Source: Sinorhizobium sp. 6-70 (lineage in GTDB: Bacteria; Pseudomonadota; Alphaproteobacteria; Rhizobiales; Rhizobiaceae). Taken from it: 64,000 nt of DNA. The notes below the pieces were generated by a model. That model was not told where the DNA came from. It saw nothing but the letters and a program-made list of their open reading frames with translations, and did not search any database. The translations under genes and the position numbers were made by a program. Shown one piece after another: positions 52,940 through 63,224 of the stretch (position 1 is its first letter; each line of letters starts with the position of its first letter). The DNA lies in the NCBI RefSeq assembly GCF_030124375.1, contig NZ_JASKLS010000004.1, forward strand, positions 294,975-358,974. The letters are read 5' to 3'.

Positions 52940-53010
52940 CGCGTTTCCGGCCGTCCCGGCATCAAAGGAAGCCTCCCCGCCGGTGCGGGGCGGGGAGGCC
53001 GAGGTCAATA

Positions 53011-54114
53011 TTACTGGACGTTGGCGCCGACGATGGCATCCCACTTGGTGGTGATTGCCGTCTTGCCGGCTTCCTGCTCCTCGAGTGTCGGGAAGACGGC
53101 CTTTTCATAGGCCGCTGCCGGCGGCAGCTTGTCGAGCATTTCCTGCGGGACCTTGCCGTTCTTGGCGAGGTCGTTGAAGCGGATCGGGTGGCAATAGCCC
53201 TTCAGCCAGCCGAGCTGACCTTCGTCGGAATAGAGGTATTCCATCCAGAGCTTGGCGGCATTCGGATGCGGGGCGAAGGCCGAAATCGCCTGGACGTAGA
53301 CGCCGGCGACGACGCCCGAAGCCGGGACGACGACTTCGACCGGCGGGTTGCCGTTCAGGCTGTCGCGCCAGGAGAGACCGTTATAGTCCCAGGCGATGAT
53401 GATCGGGGTCGAGCCTTGCGCGAGCGAAGCGGACTTGCCGATGACCGGAACGAAGTTGCCGGCCTTGTTGACTTCGCCGAAGAAGCCGAGACCAGCCTCG
53501 CCAGCCTTGGCGGCATCCTTCTCACCGGCGGAAAGGCCGGCGGCATAGACGGCCTGGACGGCCTGGTTGGACGCGCGCGGATCGCCGGCGAGCGCGACCG
53601 CGTTCGCATAGTCCGACTTCTTGAGGTCGGCCCAGTCCTTCGGCACGTCCTTGACGATGTCGGTGTTCACCACGAACGAGAGAACGCCGTAATAGTCGCC
53701 GTACCAGTAGCCTTCCGCGTCCTTGGCGCTATCCGGGATCGAGTCCCAGGTCGAGACCTTGTAGGGCTGGATCAGGCCTTCGGCCTTGGCCGACGGACCG
53801 AAAGACAGACCGACGTCGATCACGTCGGGCGCCTGCGGACCGGTGTTGCCCTTGTTGGCCTTGATTGCTTCGATTTCGTCACCCGAACCGGCGTCCGGGT
53901 TCAGTTCGTTGACTTCGAGGCCGTACTTGGCCTTGAAGCCGGCAATGACGTCGCCGTAGCCGCACCAGTTGTGCGGAAGCGCGATCGTGGTCAGCGTGCC
54001 TTCCTTCTTGGCGGCGGCGATAAGCTCCTCGCTCGGCTCGGCGACGGCGATTGCCGACGTTGCGAGCAGCATGGCGGTGGAAAGCGAGAGCAGGCGTTGA
54101 GTCTTTGAAATCAC
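53011..54114 (-). CDS. ABC transporter substrate-binding protein (third importer)
   Basis: 367 residues from a GTG start behind AAGGAG. Signal peptide (TQRLLSLSTAMLLATSAIAVA) then an extracellular-solute-binding domain of the iron/aminoethylphosphonate/polyamine superfamily: EELIAAAKKEGTLTTIALPHNWCGYGDVIAGFKAKYGLEVNELNPDAGSGDEIEAIKANKGN. The ligand is unknown. Because the divergent genes past the regulator encode gamma-glutamylation and alcohol/aldehyde oxidation enzymes, an amino alcohol or amine is a reasonable guess. An ATG 150 bases upstream adds an implausible basic leader and is rejected. Confidence 0.87.
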   Translation of the reverse strand: MISKTQRLLSLSTAMLLATSAIAVAEPSEELIAAAKKEGTLTTIALPHNWCGYGDVIAGFKAKYGLEVNELNPDAGSGDEIEAIKANKGNTGPQAPDVIDVGLSFGPSAKAEGLIQPYKVSTWDSIPDSAKDAEGYWYGDYYGVLSFVVNTDIVKDVPKDWADLKKSDYANAVALAGDPRASNQAVQAVYAAGLSAGEKDAAKAGEAGLGFFGEVNKAGNFVPVIGKSASLAQGSTPIIIAWDYNGLSWRDSLNGNPPVEVVVPASGVVAGVYVQAISAFAPHPNAAKLWMEYLYSDEGQLGWLKGYCHPIRFNDLAKNGKVPQEMLDKLPPAAAYEKAVFPTLEEQEAGKTAITTKWDAIVGANVQ

Positions 54115-54315
54115 TGACGTTCTCCTTATTGTGCTTTCAGTTGAAATCGTTCGTTGTAATTTCGGCGATGCTGTTAAAGAGGCGCGATGAAGCCTGTGTG
54201 ACAGGCTCTGTCCCGTTCGCGCCATCCGTGTCGGTCGCGGGACGGCGGTCGTCCTGATTTGCGCAAACACCCGGTGGTATCCAGTGAGCTTGGTCCATAA
54301 ACTGCCGGCTCCTCC

Positions 54316-55242
54316 CTAGACCGGCCTGCGGAAAATGCGTGTCGAATCGAACAGGCCTTCAAGCATCTTCATCCGGTCCCGCGTCTCGTCCCAGTTCATG
54401 TTCTGCACGGCTTCGATCAGCGCCTCGACGAGAAAGAGCAGCATGACCGAACTGTCCCAGGCCGAGGGTGCTTCGATCTGCACGCGGAAGACCTTGGAAG
54501 AGGATTTGGCGACGGGAGAACCCCATTGGTCCGTGAAGAGAACAATTTCGACGCGCCGATCGCGGGCGATGCGGGCAAGCGTTTCCATCTCCTGTTCGTA
54601 CCGGCGGATATCGAACAGGATCAGAACGTCGCCCTGCTTCATGTCCAAGACGTAGTGCGGCCAGGAGCTCGGGTTGGCGGCGATCTGGGTAACCCCGGTG
54701 CGGATGACCTGGAGATGGGTGAAGAAGTAGTCGGCCAAGGAGCGAGTGATGCGCCCGCCGGCAAGATAGATATTGCGTTTGCAGTCGGCGATCAGGGTGG
54801 CGGTCTGATCGAATTCGCGCGGTTCTATCTGGGACAGCGTCTGGCGCATATTCCCCATGACTGCATCGGCGAACCGGTTAAGCGTGTGCGTGCCGGGGGC
54901 GCTGGCGGCCCAGCGATCGTGCTTGGCGATCGGATTGGAGATCGTCGCCTCGAGCTCCTGGTGGAGCCTTGCCTGAAAGTCCGGAAATCCGCGGAAGCCC
55001 AGCTTCTGGACCATGCGCGCCACGGTTGGCGTCGAAACGCCGGCGTTCTCGGCGACCGTGGTGATCGAACCGAGTCCGGAGACGGGATAGTTGTCGAGAA
55101 GTGTCTCCGCCAATTGCTTCTCGGCGCGCGTCAGCGCCGCGAAATGTGCGTTGATCACATCCGACACCGTCATGGATGCCGCTTTGCTGGTCAATGTCGT
55201 GCCCCTGAACTGGTCTGCGCCAGCTTGTGACGAATTAAACAT
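54316..55242 (-). CDS. RpiR/MurR-type transcriptional regulator with SIS domain
   Basis: 308 residues. N-terminal helix-turn-helix (LTRAEKQLAETLLDNYPVSGLGSITTVAENAGVSTPTVARMVQKLGFRGFPDFQARLHQEL) and a C-terminal SIS domain (about 150-290; NIYLAGGRITRSLADYFFTHL). SIS domains of this class usually bind phosphosugars, but many RpiR members control amine and amino acid use. The start is uncertain: ATG 55242 is chosen, with ATG 55173 possible. It lies between the third importer (same strand) and the divergent catabolic genes, with TGAAGA repeats in the gap, and probably regulates both. Confidence 0.85.
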   Translation of the reverse strand: MFNSSQAGADQFRGTTLTSKAASMTVSDVINAHFAALTRAEKQLAETLLDNYPVSGLGSITTVAENAGVSTPTVARMVQKLGFRGFPDFQARLHQELEATISNPIAKHDRWAASAPGTHTLNRFADAVMGNMRQTLSQIEPREFDQTATLIADCKRNIYLAGGRITRSLADYFFTHLQVIRTGVTQIAANPSSWPHYVLDMKQGDVLILFDIRRYEQEMETLARIARDRRVEIVLFTDQWGSPVAKSSSKVFRVQIEAPSAWDSSVMLLFLVEALIEAVQNMNWDETRDRMKMLEGLFDSTRIFRRPV

Positions 55243-55272
55243 CGCTGTCACAATCGGAGTCAATCTGCTTTT

Positions 55273-55330
55273 TGAAGAGATCGTTTCAGATTTCCGTTGA
55301 CACTCCCTGATTCGTGAAGAATTCTCTTCA
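55273..55330. promoter_or_regulatory. Putative RpiR operator in the divergent promoter region
   Basis: A 16-bp palindrome TGAAGA-ATTC-TCTTCA at 55315-55330, and one more TGAAGA half-site at 55273-55278, 42 bp away. They lie between the RpiR-type gene and the amidohydrolase-like gene. Assigning them to RpiR is inference from position. Confidence 0.5.
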
Positions 55331-55353
55331 TTAAGATCGTCTGACGAGGCAAT

Positions 55354-56142
55354 TTGGGGGCGCCGGTTTTGACGGGACTTTTGACGCAGGCAGAGGGCGA
55401 TCCGGTCGCCATCGACAATGCGGGCGGGAAGGGAGACTTCCTCTTCGTCTGCGAGCACGCGTCACGCCGCCTGCCGGAGCGTCTAGGAACGCTCGGCCTT
55501 TCAAAAGAAGCACTGGAGAGCCATATCGCCTGGGATCCCGGCGCGCTGGCGGTCGCCGGACGTCTTGCCGACAGGCTTGACAGCACGCTCATCCATCAAC
55601 GCTTTTCGCGCCTTGCCTATGACTGCAACCGGCCGCCCGAGTCCGATGCCGCAATGCCGGCCGTCAGCGAAGTCTACGAGGTGCCGGGCAACAGGGCGAT
55701 GTCGGCCGCAGAACGACAGGCGAGGGTGGCGGAGATCTATCTCCCGTTTCGCGACGCCGTGGCGCGGTTCGTGTCCGAGCGCAAGGCCGCCGGACGGCGC
55801 CTTTTCCTTGTCACCATGCACAGTTTCACGCCTGTCTATTTCGGTGAGCCGCGCGCCGTCGAAATCGGCATCCTGCACGATGCCGACAGCCGGTTTGCCG
55901 ACCGCATGCTCGCGATCGCGACGGACGGAGAGGTCGCCTACGACATCCGCCGCAATGAGCCCTATGGGCCGGCGGACGGCGTAACGCACAGCCTGGTAGA
56001 GTACGGCGTGCGAAACGGACTGCCGAACGTGATGATCGAGATCAGAAACGATCTCATTCGGGACGAGATTAGCCAGAGGGTCATGGCTGATTATCTGGAA
56101 GGGCTGCTCGTCAAGAGTAGGGCCGCCCTTCCTGCACGATAA
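55354..56142 (+). CDS. N-formylglutamate amidohydrolase family protein
   Basis: 262 residues from a TTG start (another TTG lies five codons on). Family blocks: FLFVCEHASRRLPERLGTLGLSKEALESHIAWDPGALAVAG, RFSRLAYDCNRPP, LVTMHSFTPVYFGEPRAVEIGIL and a C-terminal VMIEIRNDLIRDE. Homologues cleave the N-formyl group of formylglutamate (HutG), but no hut-type histidine genes are adjacent. Next to a glutamine-synthetase-like ligase and two dehydrogenases, it may instead cleave a gamma-glutamyl amide and return glutamate. It is first in a plus-strand cluster of five genes. Confidence 0.82.
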   Translation: MGAPVLTGLLTQAEGDPVAIDNAGGKGDFLFVCEHASRRLPERLGTLGLSKEALESHIAWDPGALAVAGRLADRLDSTLIHQRFSRLAYDCNRPPESDAAMPAVSEVYEVPGNRAMSAAERQARVAEIYLPFRDAVARFVSERKAAGRRLFLVTMHSFTPVYFGEPRAVEIGILHDADSRFADRMLAIATDGEVAYDIRRNEPYGPADGVTHSLVEYGVRNGLPNVMIEIRNDLIRDEISQRVMADYLEGLLVKSRAALPAR

Positions 56143-56251
56143 AAAGACTCTGGGGAGCGGCAAAGCCGCGGTCCCGTTCCGATGCCGGAGCGGGTGTGAT
56201 GGGGCCTCCTGCAATGGCGCGCGAGGTCAAGGAGAAAACAGGGGATAGAAG

Positions 56252-57799
56252 ATGTCAGACTACACCGATGTCGATAAGAAGCAGGACATGCAGGTCCTGC
56301 ATTCGATGGGCTACGCCCAGGAGCTCGAGCGGCGCTTGAGCCAGTTCTCGAACTTCGCCGTTTCTTTCTCGATCATTTGCATTCTGTCGGGCGGTATCAA
56401 CTCGCTGGCGCAGGCGACATCCGGTGCGGGTGGCGCGGCGATCGGCATCGGCTGGCCGCTCGGATGCTTCATCTCGCTGGTCTTCGCCGTCGCCATGGCG
56501 CAGATCGGCTCTGCCTATCCGACTGCCGGCGGCCTCTATCACTGGGGCTCGATTCTCGGCAACCGGTTCACCGGCTGGCTGACGGCCTGGTTCAACCTGC
56601 TCGGACTTGTAACGGTTCTCGGCGCCATCAACGTCGGCACCTATTACTTCTTCATGGGCACGTTCGGGACACCCTATTTCGGCCTCGAAGACACGACGAC
56701 CACCCGCATTGTCTTCCTTACGATCATCACCGGCCTGCAGGCCCTTGTGAACCACATGGGTATCGGGTTGACAGCGAAGTTGACCGACTTCTCGGGCTAC
56801 CTGATCTTCGTGACCGCGATCTTGCTCGCCGTGGTCTGCCTTGCCGCGGCCGACACCTACGAGATCGGCAGGCTCTTCACCTTCGCGAACTATTCCGGCG
56901 AAGCGGGCGGCGACGTCTGGCCGGAGACGTCTGGAACCTGGGTATTCCTGCTCGGCCTCCTTCTGCCGATCTACACGATCACCGGTTATGACGCCTCGGC
57001 GCACACGTCGGAGGAGACGGTAAGGGCCGCGCATTCCGTGCCGCGAGGCATGGTTTCGTCGGTGCTCTGGTCGGCGCTTTTCGGCTACATCATGCTCTGC
57101 GCCTTCGTGCTGATGATCCCGAACATGGACGAGGCCGCCAAGCAGGGCTGGAACGTGTTCTTCTGGGCGATGGACGCGCAGGTCAACCCGGTCATCAAGG
57201 ACATTCTCTATCTCGCCATTTTCGTCAGCCAGTGGCTGTGCGGTCTGGCGACGGTGACCTCGGTCTCGCGCATGATCTTCGCCTTCTCGCGTGATGGCGG
57301 CCTGCCGGCTTCGAAGGCGCTTGCCAAGGTCAGCCCGACCTATCGCACGCCGGTTGCGGCGATCTGGACCGGGTCGATCCTTGCCGTGCTCTTCGTCTGG
57401 GGCTCGTCGCTCGTCTCGATCGGCGAAACGCCCGTCTACACCATCGTCGTCTCCTGCACGGTCATCTTCCTGTTCTTCTCATTCGCGATCCCGATCACGC
57501 TCGGCTTTTTCGCCTGGGGAACCTCGAAGTGGGACAAGATGGGTCCTTGGGATCTCGGCGAGGGTACGTTCAAGCTCTTCGCCGTGCTGTCGATCATCGC
57601 CATGGTGCTGATCTTCGTGCTCGGCATTCAGCCGCCGAACGATTGGGCGCTCTACATCACCGTCGGCTTCCTGGTCGTCACGGGCATCGTCTGGTTCGGC
57701 TTCGAGAGCCGCCGTTTCCGCGGGCCGCCGATCGGTGACGAAGTTGCGCGCCGGCAGGCCGAAATCGTCGCAGCCGAAAAGGCCGTCGGGCAACGTTGA
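56252..57799 (+). CDS. APC-superfamily amino acid / amine permease
   Basis: 515 residues with about twelve membrane helices. The N-terminus ELERRLSQFSNFAVSFSIICILSGGINSLAQA and the central GYDASAHTSEETVRAAHSVPRGMVSSV block are the choline/GABA/ethanolamine-type APC pattern. It imports a small amine or amino acid with protons or by exchange. Cotranscription with the following ligase is limited by a terminator-like hairpin at 57814-57849. The substrate is probably the one also degraded by the cluster. Confidence 0.88.
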   Translation: MSDYTDVDKKQDMQVLHSMGYAQELERRLSQFSNFAVSFSIICILSGGINSLAQATSGAGGAAIGIGWPLGCFISLVFAVAMAQIGSAYPTAGGLYHWGSILGNRFTGWLTAWFNLLGLVTVLGAINVGTYYFFMGTFGTPYFGLEDTTTTRIVFLTIITGLQALVNHMGIGLTAKLTDFSGYLIFVTAILLAVVCLAAADTYEIGRLFTFANYSGEAGGDVWPETSGTWVFLLGLLLPIYTITGYDASAHTSEETVRAAHSVPRGMVSSVLWSALFGYIMLCAFVLMIPNMDEAAKQGWNVFFWAMDAQVNPVIKDILYLAIFVSQWLCGLATVTSVSRMIFAFSRDGGLPASKALAKVSPTYRTPVAAIWTGSILAVLFVWGSSLVSIGETPVYTIVVSCTVIFLFFSFAIPITLGFFAWGTSKWDKMGPWDLGEGTFKLFAVLSIIAMVLIFVLGIQPPNDWALYITVGFLVVTGIVWFGFESRRFRGPPIGDEVARRQAEIVAAEKAVGQR

Positions 57800-57813
57800 T
57801 TAAACAACAAGAA

Positions 57814-57849
57814 GGCGGGGCCGCGCCTGCGGCTTCCGCCTCATTTTTT
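57814..57849 (+). terminator. Terminator-like hairpin after the permease gene
   Basis: GGCGGGGCCGC pairs with GCGGCTTCCGCC (one bulge, two G-T pairs), followed after TCA by six T. It suggests partial or complete termination before the ligase gene. Confidence 0.65.
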
Positions 57850-57893
57850 GCGGCCACGGGAACGGTCGCACCGAAACATGGGATGATACTTTC

Positions 57894-59258
57894 ATGAGCT
57901 ATTCGTTCGAGGAATTGAAAGAGGATGTCGCCGCCGGCCGCATCGACACGGTGCTCGCCTGCCAGGTCGACATGCAAGGGCGCCTGATGGGCAAACGCTT
58001 CCATGCGGAATATTTCGTCGAAAGCGCGTGGAAGGAAACGCATAGCTGCAACTACCTGCTTGCGACCGACATGGAGATGGAGACGGTCTCCGGCTACAAG
58101 GCGACGAGCTGGGAGAAGGGTTACGGCGACTATACGATGAAGCCTGATCTTGCGACGCTCCGGCGCATTCCGTGGCTTGAAGGCACGGCGCTGGTGCTCT
58201 GCGACGTGCTTGATCACCACACGCACGAAGAGGTGCCGCATTCGCCCCGGGCCATCCTCAAGAAGCAGATCGCGCGCCTCGAGGCGATGGGCCTCAAGGC
58301 CTTCATGGCGAGCGAGCTGGAATTCTTCCTCTTCGATCAATCCTACGACGATGCGCGCCAGTCCGGCTATCGCGACCTGCAACTCGCCAGCGGCTACAAC
58401 GAGGACTACCACATCTTTCAGACGACCAAGGAAGAGGACGTGATGCGGGCGATCCGCAACGGCCTTCAGGGCGCCGGCATTCCAGTCGAAAATTCCAAGG
58501 GCGAGGCCTCTGCCGGCCAGGAGGAAATCAACGTCCGCTATGCCGACGCGCTGACAATGGCGGACCGGCATGCCATCATCAAGAACGGCTGCAAGGAAAT
58601 CGCCTGGCAGCGCGGCAAGGCCATCACCTTCCTCGCCAAGTGGAACTATTCGGCTGCCGGCTCCTCCTCGCATATCCACCAGTCGCTCTGGAGCGCCGAC
58701 GGCGAGGCGCCGCTCTTCTTCGACAAGAGCGCGCCCCATGGCATGTCCGAGCTGATGCGGCACTACGTCGCCGGGCTTCTGACCCATGCGAGCGAGATCA
58801 CCTATTTTCTGGCGCCTTATATCAACTCCTACAAACGTTTCATGGCCGGCACCTTCGCGCCGACCAAGGCGATCTGGAGCAAGGACAACCGCACCGCCGG
58901 CTATCGCCTCTGCGGCGAGGACACCAAGGCGATCCGCATCGAATGCCGCGTCGGCGGTTCCGACCTCAACCCATACCTTGCCTTTGCCGCTTTGATCGCC
59001 GCCGGCATATCCGGCATCGAAGACAAGATGGAACTCGAAGCGCCATTCGTCGGCGATGCCTATTATGGCAAGGACATACGCGAGATCCCGCACACGCTGA
59101 GGGATGCGACCGAGGCACTCACCGGCTCGAAGATGCTGCGTGCCGCCTTCGGCGACGACGTGATCGATCACTACACCCGCGCGGCGCGGTGGGAGCAGGA
59201 GGAATACGACCGGCGCGTCACCGACTGGGAGGTCGCGCGCGGTTTCGAAAGAGCGTAA
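57894..59258 (+). CDS. Glutamine-synthetase-like gamma-glutamyl-amide ligase
   Basis: 454 residues of the GlnA3/PuuA-like branch, shorter at the N-terminus than GlnA. Family blocks: LACQVDMQGRLMGKRFHAEYFVE, AFMASELEFFLFDQSYDDARQSGY (Glu metal ligands), ASAGQEEINVRYADAL, SAAGSSSHIHQSLWSADGE (ATP and metal site), and GTFAPTKAIWSKDNRTAGYRLCG (a family ATP/phosphate block). GlnA's adenylylated-Tyr loop is not apparent. It ligates glutamate to an amine. With an iron-type alcohol dehydrogenase downstream, the amine is likely an amino alcohol such as ethanolamine; a polyamine is the alternative. Confidence 0.85.
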   Translation: MSYSFEELKEDVAAGRIDTVLACQVDMQGRLMGKRFHAEYFVESAWKETHSCNYLLATDMEMETVSGYKATSWEKGYGDYTMKPDLATLRRIPWLEGTALVLCDVLDHHTHEEVPHSPRAILKKQIARLEAMGLKAFMASELEFFLFDQSYDDARQSGYRDLQLASGYNEDYHIFQTTKEEDVMRAIRNGLQGAGIPVENSKGEASAGQEEINVRYADALTMADRHAIIKNGCKEIAWQRGKAITFLAKWNYSAAGSSSHIHQSLWSADGEAPLFFDKSAPHGMSELMRHYVAGLLTHASEITYFLAPYINSYKRFMAGTFAPTKAIWSKDNRTAGYRLCGEDTKAIRIECRVGGSDLNPYLAFAALIAAGISGIEDKMELEAPFVGDAYYGKDIREIPHTLRDATEALTGSKMLRAAFGDDVIDHYTRAARWEQEEYDRRVTDWEVARGFERA

Positions 59259-59417
59259 GAATTTCCCTTCCCAACCCCTCCGCACAAGGAGGAGGGCTTT
59301 CTGGCGCACTCCGGTTAGGTGTGTGGAGAGCGCGTGGTGCGTTTCCCCCTCGCAGGCAGGGCGGCGCGCGGCGCTGGGAGGGGTCTTGTTGTTGAAAGCA
59401 AAAGCAGGATGACGATC

Positions 59418-60799
<1,382 letters not shown>

Positions 60800-60803
<4 letters not shown>

Positions 60804-61945
60804 CGATCACCGCCAACTGGAGCTATCCGACCGCCGTCAAGTTCGGCGCCGGCCGGATCAAGGAGCTTGCGGGCCATTGCAAGGCTCTCGGCATGAAAAA
60901 GCCGCTGCTCGTGACCGACCGCGGTCTTGCGCCGATGGCGATCACGCAGAACGCGCTCGACATCCTGGAGACGGGCGGTCTTGGCCGCGCCATCTTCGCC
61001 GACGTCGACCCAAACCCGAACGACAAGAACCTGGAAGCCGGGGTGAAGGCGTTCAAAGAGGGCGGCCATGACGGCGTCGTTGCCTTCGGCGGCGGTTCCG
61101 GCCTTGATCTCGGAAAATGCGTCGCCTTCATGGTCGGCCAGACGCGGCCGGTCTGGGATTTCGAGGATGTCGGTGACTGGTGGACGCGCGCAAGCGTCGA
61201 GGGCATCGCGCCGATTGTTGCGGTTCCGACGACCGCCGGCACCGGTTCGGAAGTCGGGCGCGCCAGCGTCATCACCAATTCGGCGAGCCACGTGAAGAAG
61301 GTGATCTTCCACCCGAAGTTCCTTCCAGGCGTCACGATCTGCGATCCGGAGCTGACAGTCGGCATGCCCAAGGTCATCACGGCCGGCACGGGCATGGATG
61401 CCTTCGCCCATTGCCTGGAGGCCTATTCCTCGCCCTTGTATCATCCGATGTCGGCGGGCATTGCGCTTGAAGGTATGCGGCTCGTCAAGGAATACCTGCC
61501 GCGCGCTTACAAGGACGGCGCGGATATCGAAGCGCGCGCCAATATGATGAGTGCCGCGGCGATGGGTGCCGTCGCATTCCAGAAGGGACTGGGCGCGATC
61601 CATTCGCTCTCCCATCCGGTCGGTGCGATCTACAACACCCATCACGGCATGACCAATGCCGTGGTGATGCCGCCGGTGCTTCGCTTCAACCGGCCGGCAA
61701 TCGAGGACAAGATCGCCCGCGCTGCCGCCTATCTCGGCATCGCCGGCGGTTTCGACGGTTTCTACGACTACGTGCTGAAGCTGCGCGAGGAACTCGGCGT
61801 GCCGGATAAGCTTTCCGCGCTCGGCGTCGGCACTGACCGCATCGATGAAATGTCGGAAATGGCGATCGTCGATCCGACCGCCGGCGGCAACCCGGTCGAA
61901 CTGACCCTCGACGCGGCGAAGAAACTCTTCAGAGAGTGCATCTGA
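60800..61945 (+). CDS. Iron-containing alcohol dehydrogenase
   Basis: 381 residues, group III alcohol dehydrogenase. NAD-binding GGGSGLDLGKCVAFM (near 93-107), PTTAGTGSEVGRASVIT, and the metal-binding segment GMDAFAHCLEAYSSPLYHP with the later HSLSHPVGAIYNTHHGMTNAVVMP, which supply the Asp and three His ligands. The overlap with the aldehyde dehydrogenase indicates consecutive oxidation of an alcohol to an acid. It is the last gene of the cluster. Confidence 0.9.
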
Positions 61946-61967
61946 GCGGATCGCGTTAATTTTTTCG

Positions 61968-61997
61968 AAGCCCGGAAGACCTTGGTTTTTCGGGCTT
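61968..61997 (+). terminator. Possible terminator after the alcohol dehydrogenase gene
   Basis: AAGCCCG pairs with CGGGCTT around a 16-nt loop. The following T-tract is weak, so the call is tentative. Confidence 0.4.
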
Positions 61998-62136
61998 TGC
62001 CGTCGGTTGCCAAGCCCGCGGTTAATCTTTGCCCGCCAAAATTTCCGTTTCGTTAACCATGTTCTGAAAGGCTCTGTTAAGGGGCGCCGCCGATGCATCG
62101 GCCGGGGCTCGAAACAATGACGGAATGAGGTGGAAG

Positions 62137-62856
62137 ATGGCGGTCATCACATTTGCCAACGCAAAAGGCGGCGCCGGCAAGACGACGGCGGCATTGATCC
62201 TGTCGACGGAACTGGCAAGACAGGGCAACAAGGTGGTGGTGCTCGATGCGGATCCGCAGCGCTGGATCACGCGCTGGTCGGAGGTCTCCGGCCATGTCGC
62301 CAATCTTGAGGTGATCTCGCACATCACGCCGGCATCGCTGCCCTGTCATATCCGCGAACTGAAAGACGAGGCGGATTTCATCGTTATCGACCTCGCCGGG
62401 GCGAAGGATGCGATCGTCGCGCTGGCACTCGGCCTTTCCGACCAGGTGCTTATCCCGGTTCAGGGCTGCGCGATGGACGCGCAGGGCGCTGTCCAGATCC
62501 TCGAACTGATCCGCCATCTCGAACAAAAGGCGACGGTGCGCATCAAGCATTCAGTCGTGCTCACGCGCGTCAACTCGCTGGTGACGACGCGTGCGCTCCA
62601 GACGATCAAGACGCTGCTTGCGTCGCGGGGTGTTGCAATGCTCGAAACGCCGATCGTGGAACGCGCTGCCTATCGCGAGATTTTCGAGTGCGGCGGAACG
62701 CTGCAGACGATGGATACAGGTCGCGTCAGCAATCTCGACAAGGCGCGCGAGAATGCTCTGGCCCTTGCCCAAGAAGTCCAGGCGCTTTTGCCTGCTCGTC
62801 CGCAGCGCTCCTGGGCATCGCGGGTGCCGTCCTGGGCGCAACTGCGCGCCGCGTAG
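62137..62856 (+). CDS. ParA/MinD-type ATPase (orphan)
   Basis: 239 residues. Deviant Walker A KGGAGKTT at 10-17 with the signature Lys, DADPQRW, and FIVIDLAGAKD as Walker B. This is the ParA superfamily fold, with a C-terminal tail rich in Arg, Ser and Trp. No ParB or centromere-like repeat is adjacent, so plasmid partitioning is not indicated. Similar orphan ParA proteins position chemoreceptors or other complexes, and a chemoreceptor gene follows at 63225, which may be meaningful. The start MAVITFAN has a GAGGTGGAAG ribosome site; an ATG four codons upstream is possible. Confidence 0.8.
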   Translation: MAVITFANAKGGAGKTTAALILSTELARQGNKVVVLDADPQRWITRWSEVSGHVANLEVISHITPASLPCHIRELKDEADFIVIDLAGAKDAIVALALGLSDQVLIPVQGCAMDAQGAVQILELIRHLEQKATVRIKHSVVLTRVNSLVTTRALQTIKTLLASRGVAMLETPIVERAAYREIFECGGTLQTMDTGRVSNLDKARENALALAQEVQALLPARPQRSWASRVPSWAQLRAA

Positions 62857-62883
62857 CAGCATTTTGGCCTTTCTCCCGAACCC

Positions 62884-62920
62884 AACCGGAATTGACGATG
62901 GTCAATTCCGGTTGAATCTT
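62884..62920 (+). terminator. Rho-independent terminator of the ParA-like gene
   Basis: Perfect 13-bp stem AACCGGAATTGAC / GTCAATTCCGGTT with a GATG loop, followed by GAATCTTTT. Confidence 0.8.
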
Positions 62921-63013
62921 TTGTCTAGGTCCACCGAATGGCCGTCGCGCGTAAGGTTTCCTTTACCACGCTCTTTTAACCCTGCCGATGGAAAGTGAAT
63001 ACGCGTCAACGTC

Positions 63014-63116
63014 TACAGCGCTGTGCGTCTCCCAAGACACACAAAGGTCGCCGTAGCACTTTGAATTTCTGCATGTTTTTCTCCCGAAATCGGGGGCGAT
63101 CGAAGAAAACATGCGG
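63014..63116 (+). repeat. 101-bp double-hairpin repeat, copy D (diverged)
   Basis: TACAGCG, a TGTGCGTCT/AGACACACA-type hairpin, CGCCGTAGCACTTTGAATTT and a second hairpin TGCATGTTTTTCTCC ... AAAACATGCG. It has more changes than the other copies, most of them compensatory in the stems. It fills most of the 368-bp gap between the ParA-like and chemoreceptor genes; nothing else was recognised there besides the terminator at 62884-62920. Confidence 0.85.
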
Positions 63117-63224
63117 GCGACGCGGCCGCCATGAACGCGGCGACGGGTTCCCGATGCCGAGGTTCAGTATCGGTGGTTCCGACCTTCCATGACCCAGTCG
63201 AGCTCTACGCAGGGAAGTTCACGG

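Noticed and set aside
59259..59417. Another mosaic element between ligase and aldehyde dehydrogenase genes
   Set aside because: It has CCCTCC/GGAGGG runs, but the conserved CCCCTCATCC and CCCCGC hairpin modules are missing. Nothing else was recognised in this gap.
62137..62856. Plasmid partition locus
   Set aside because: No ParB gene or iteron/centromere repeats nearby; a lone ParA-type ATPase is not enough.
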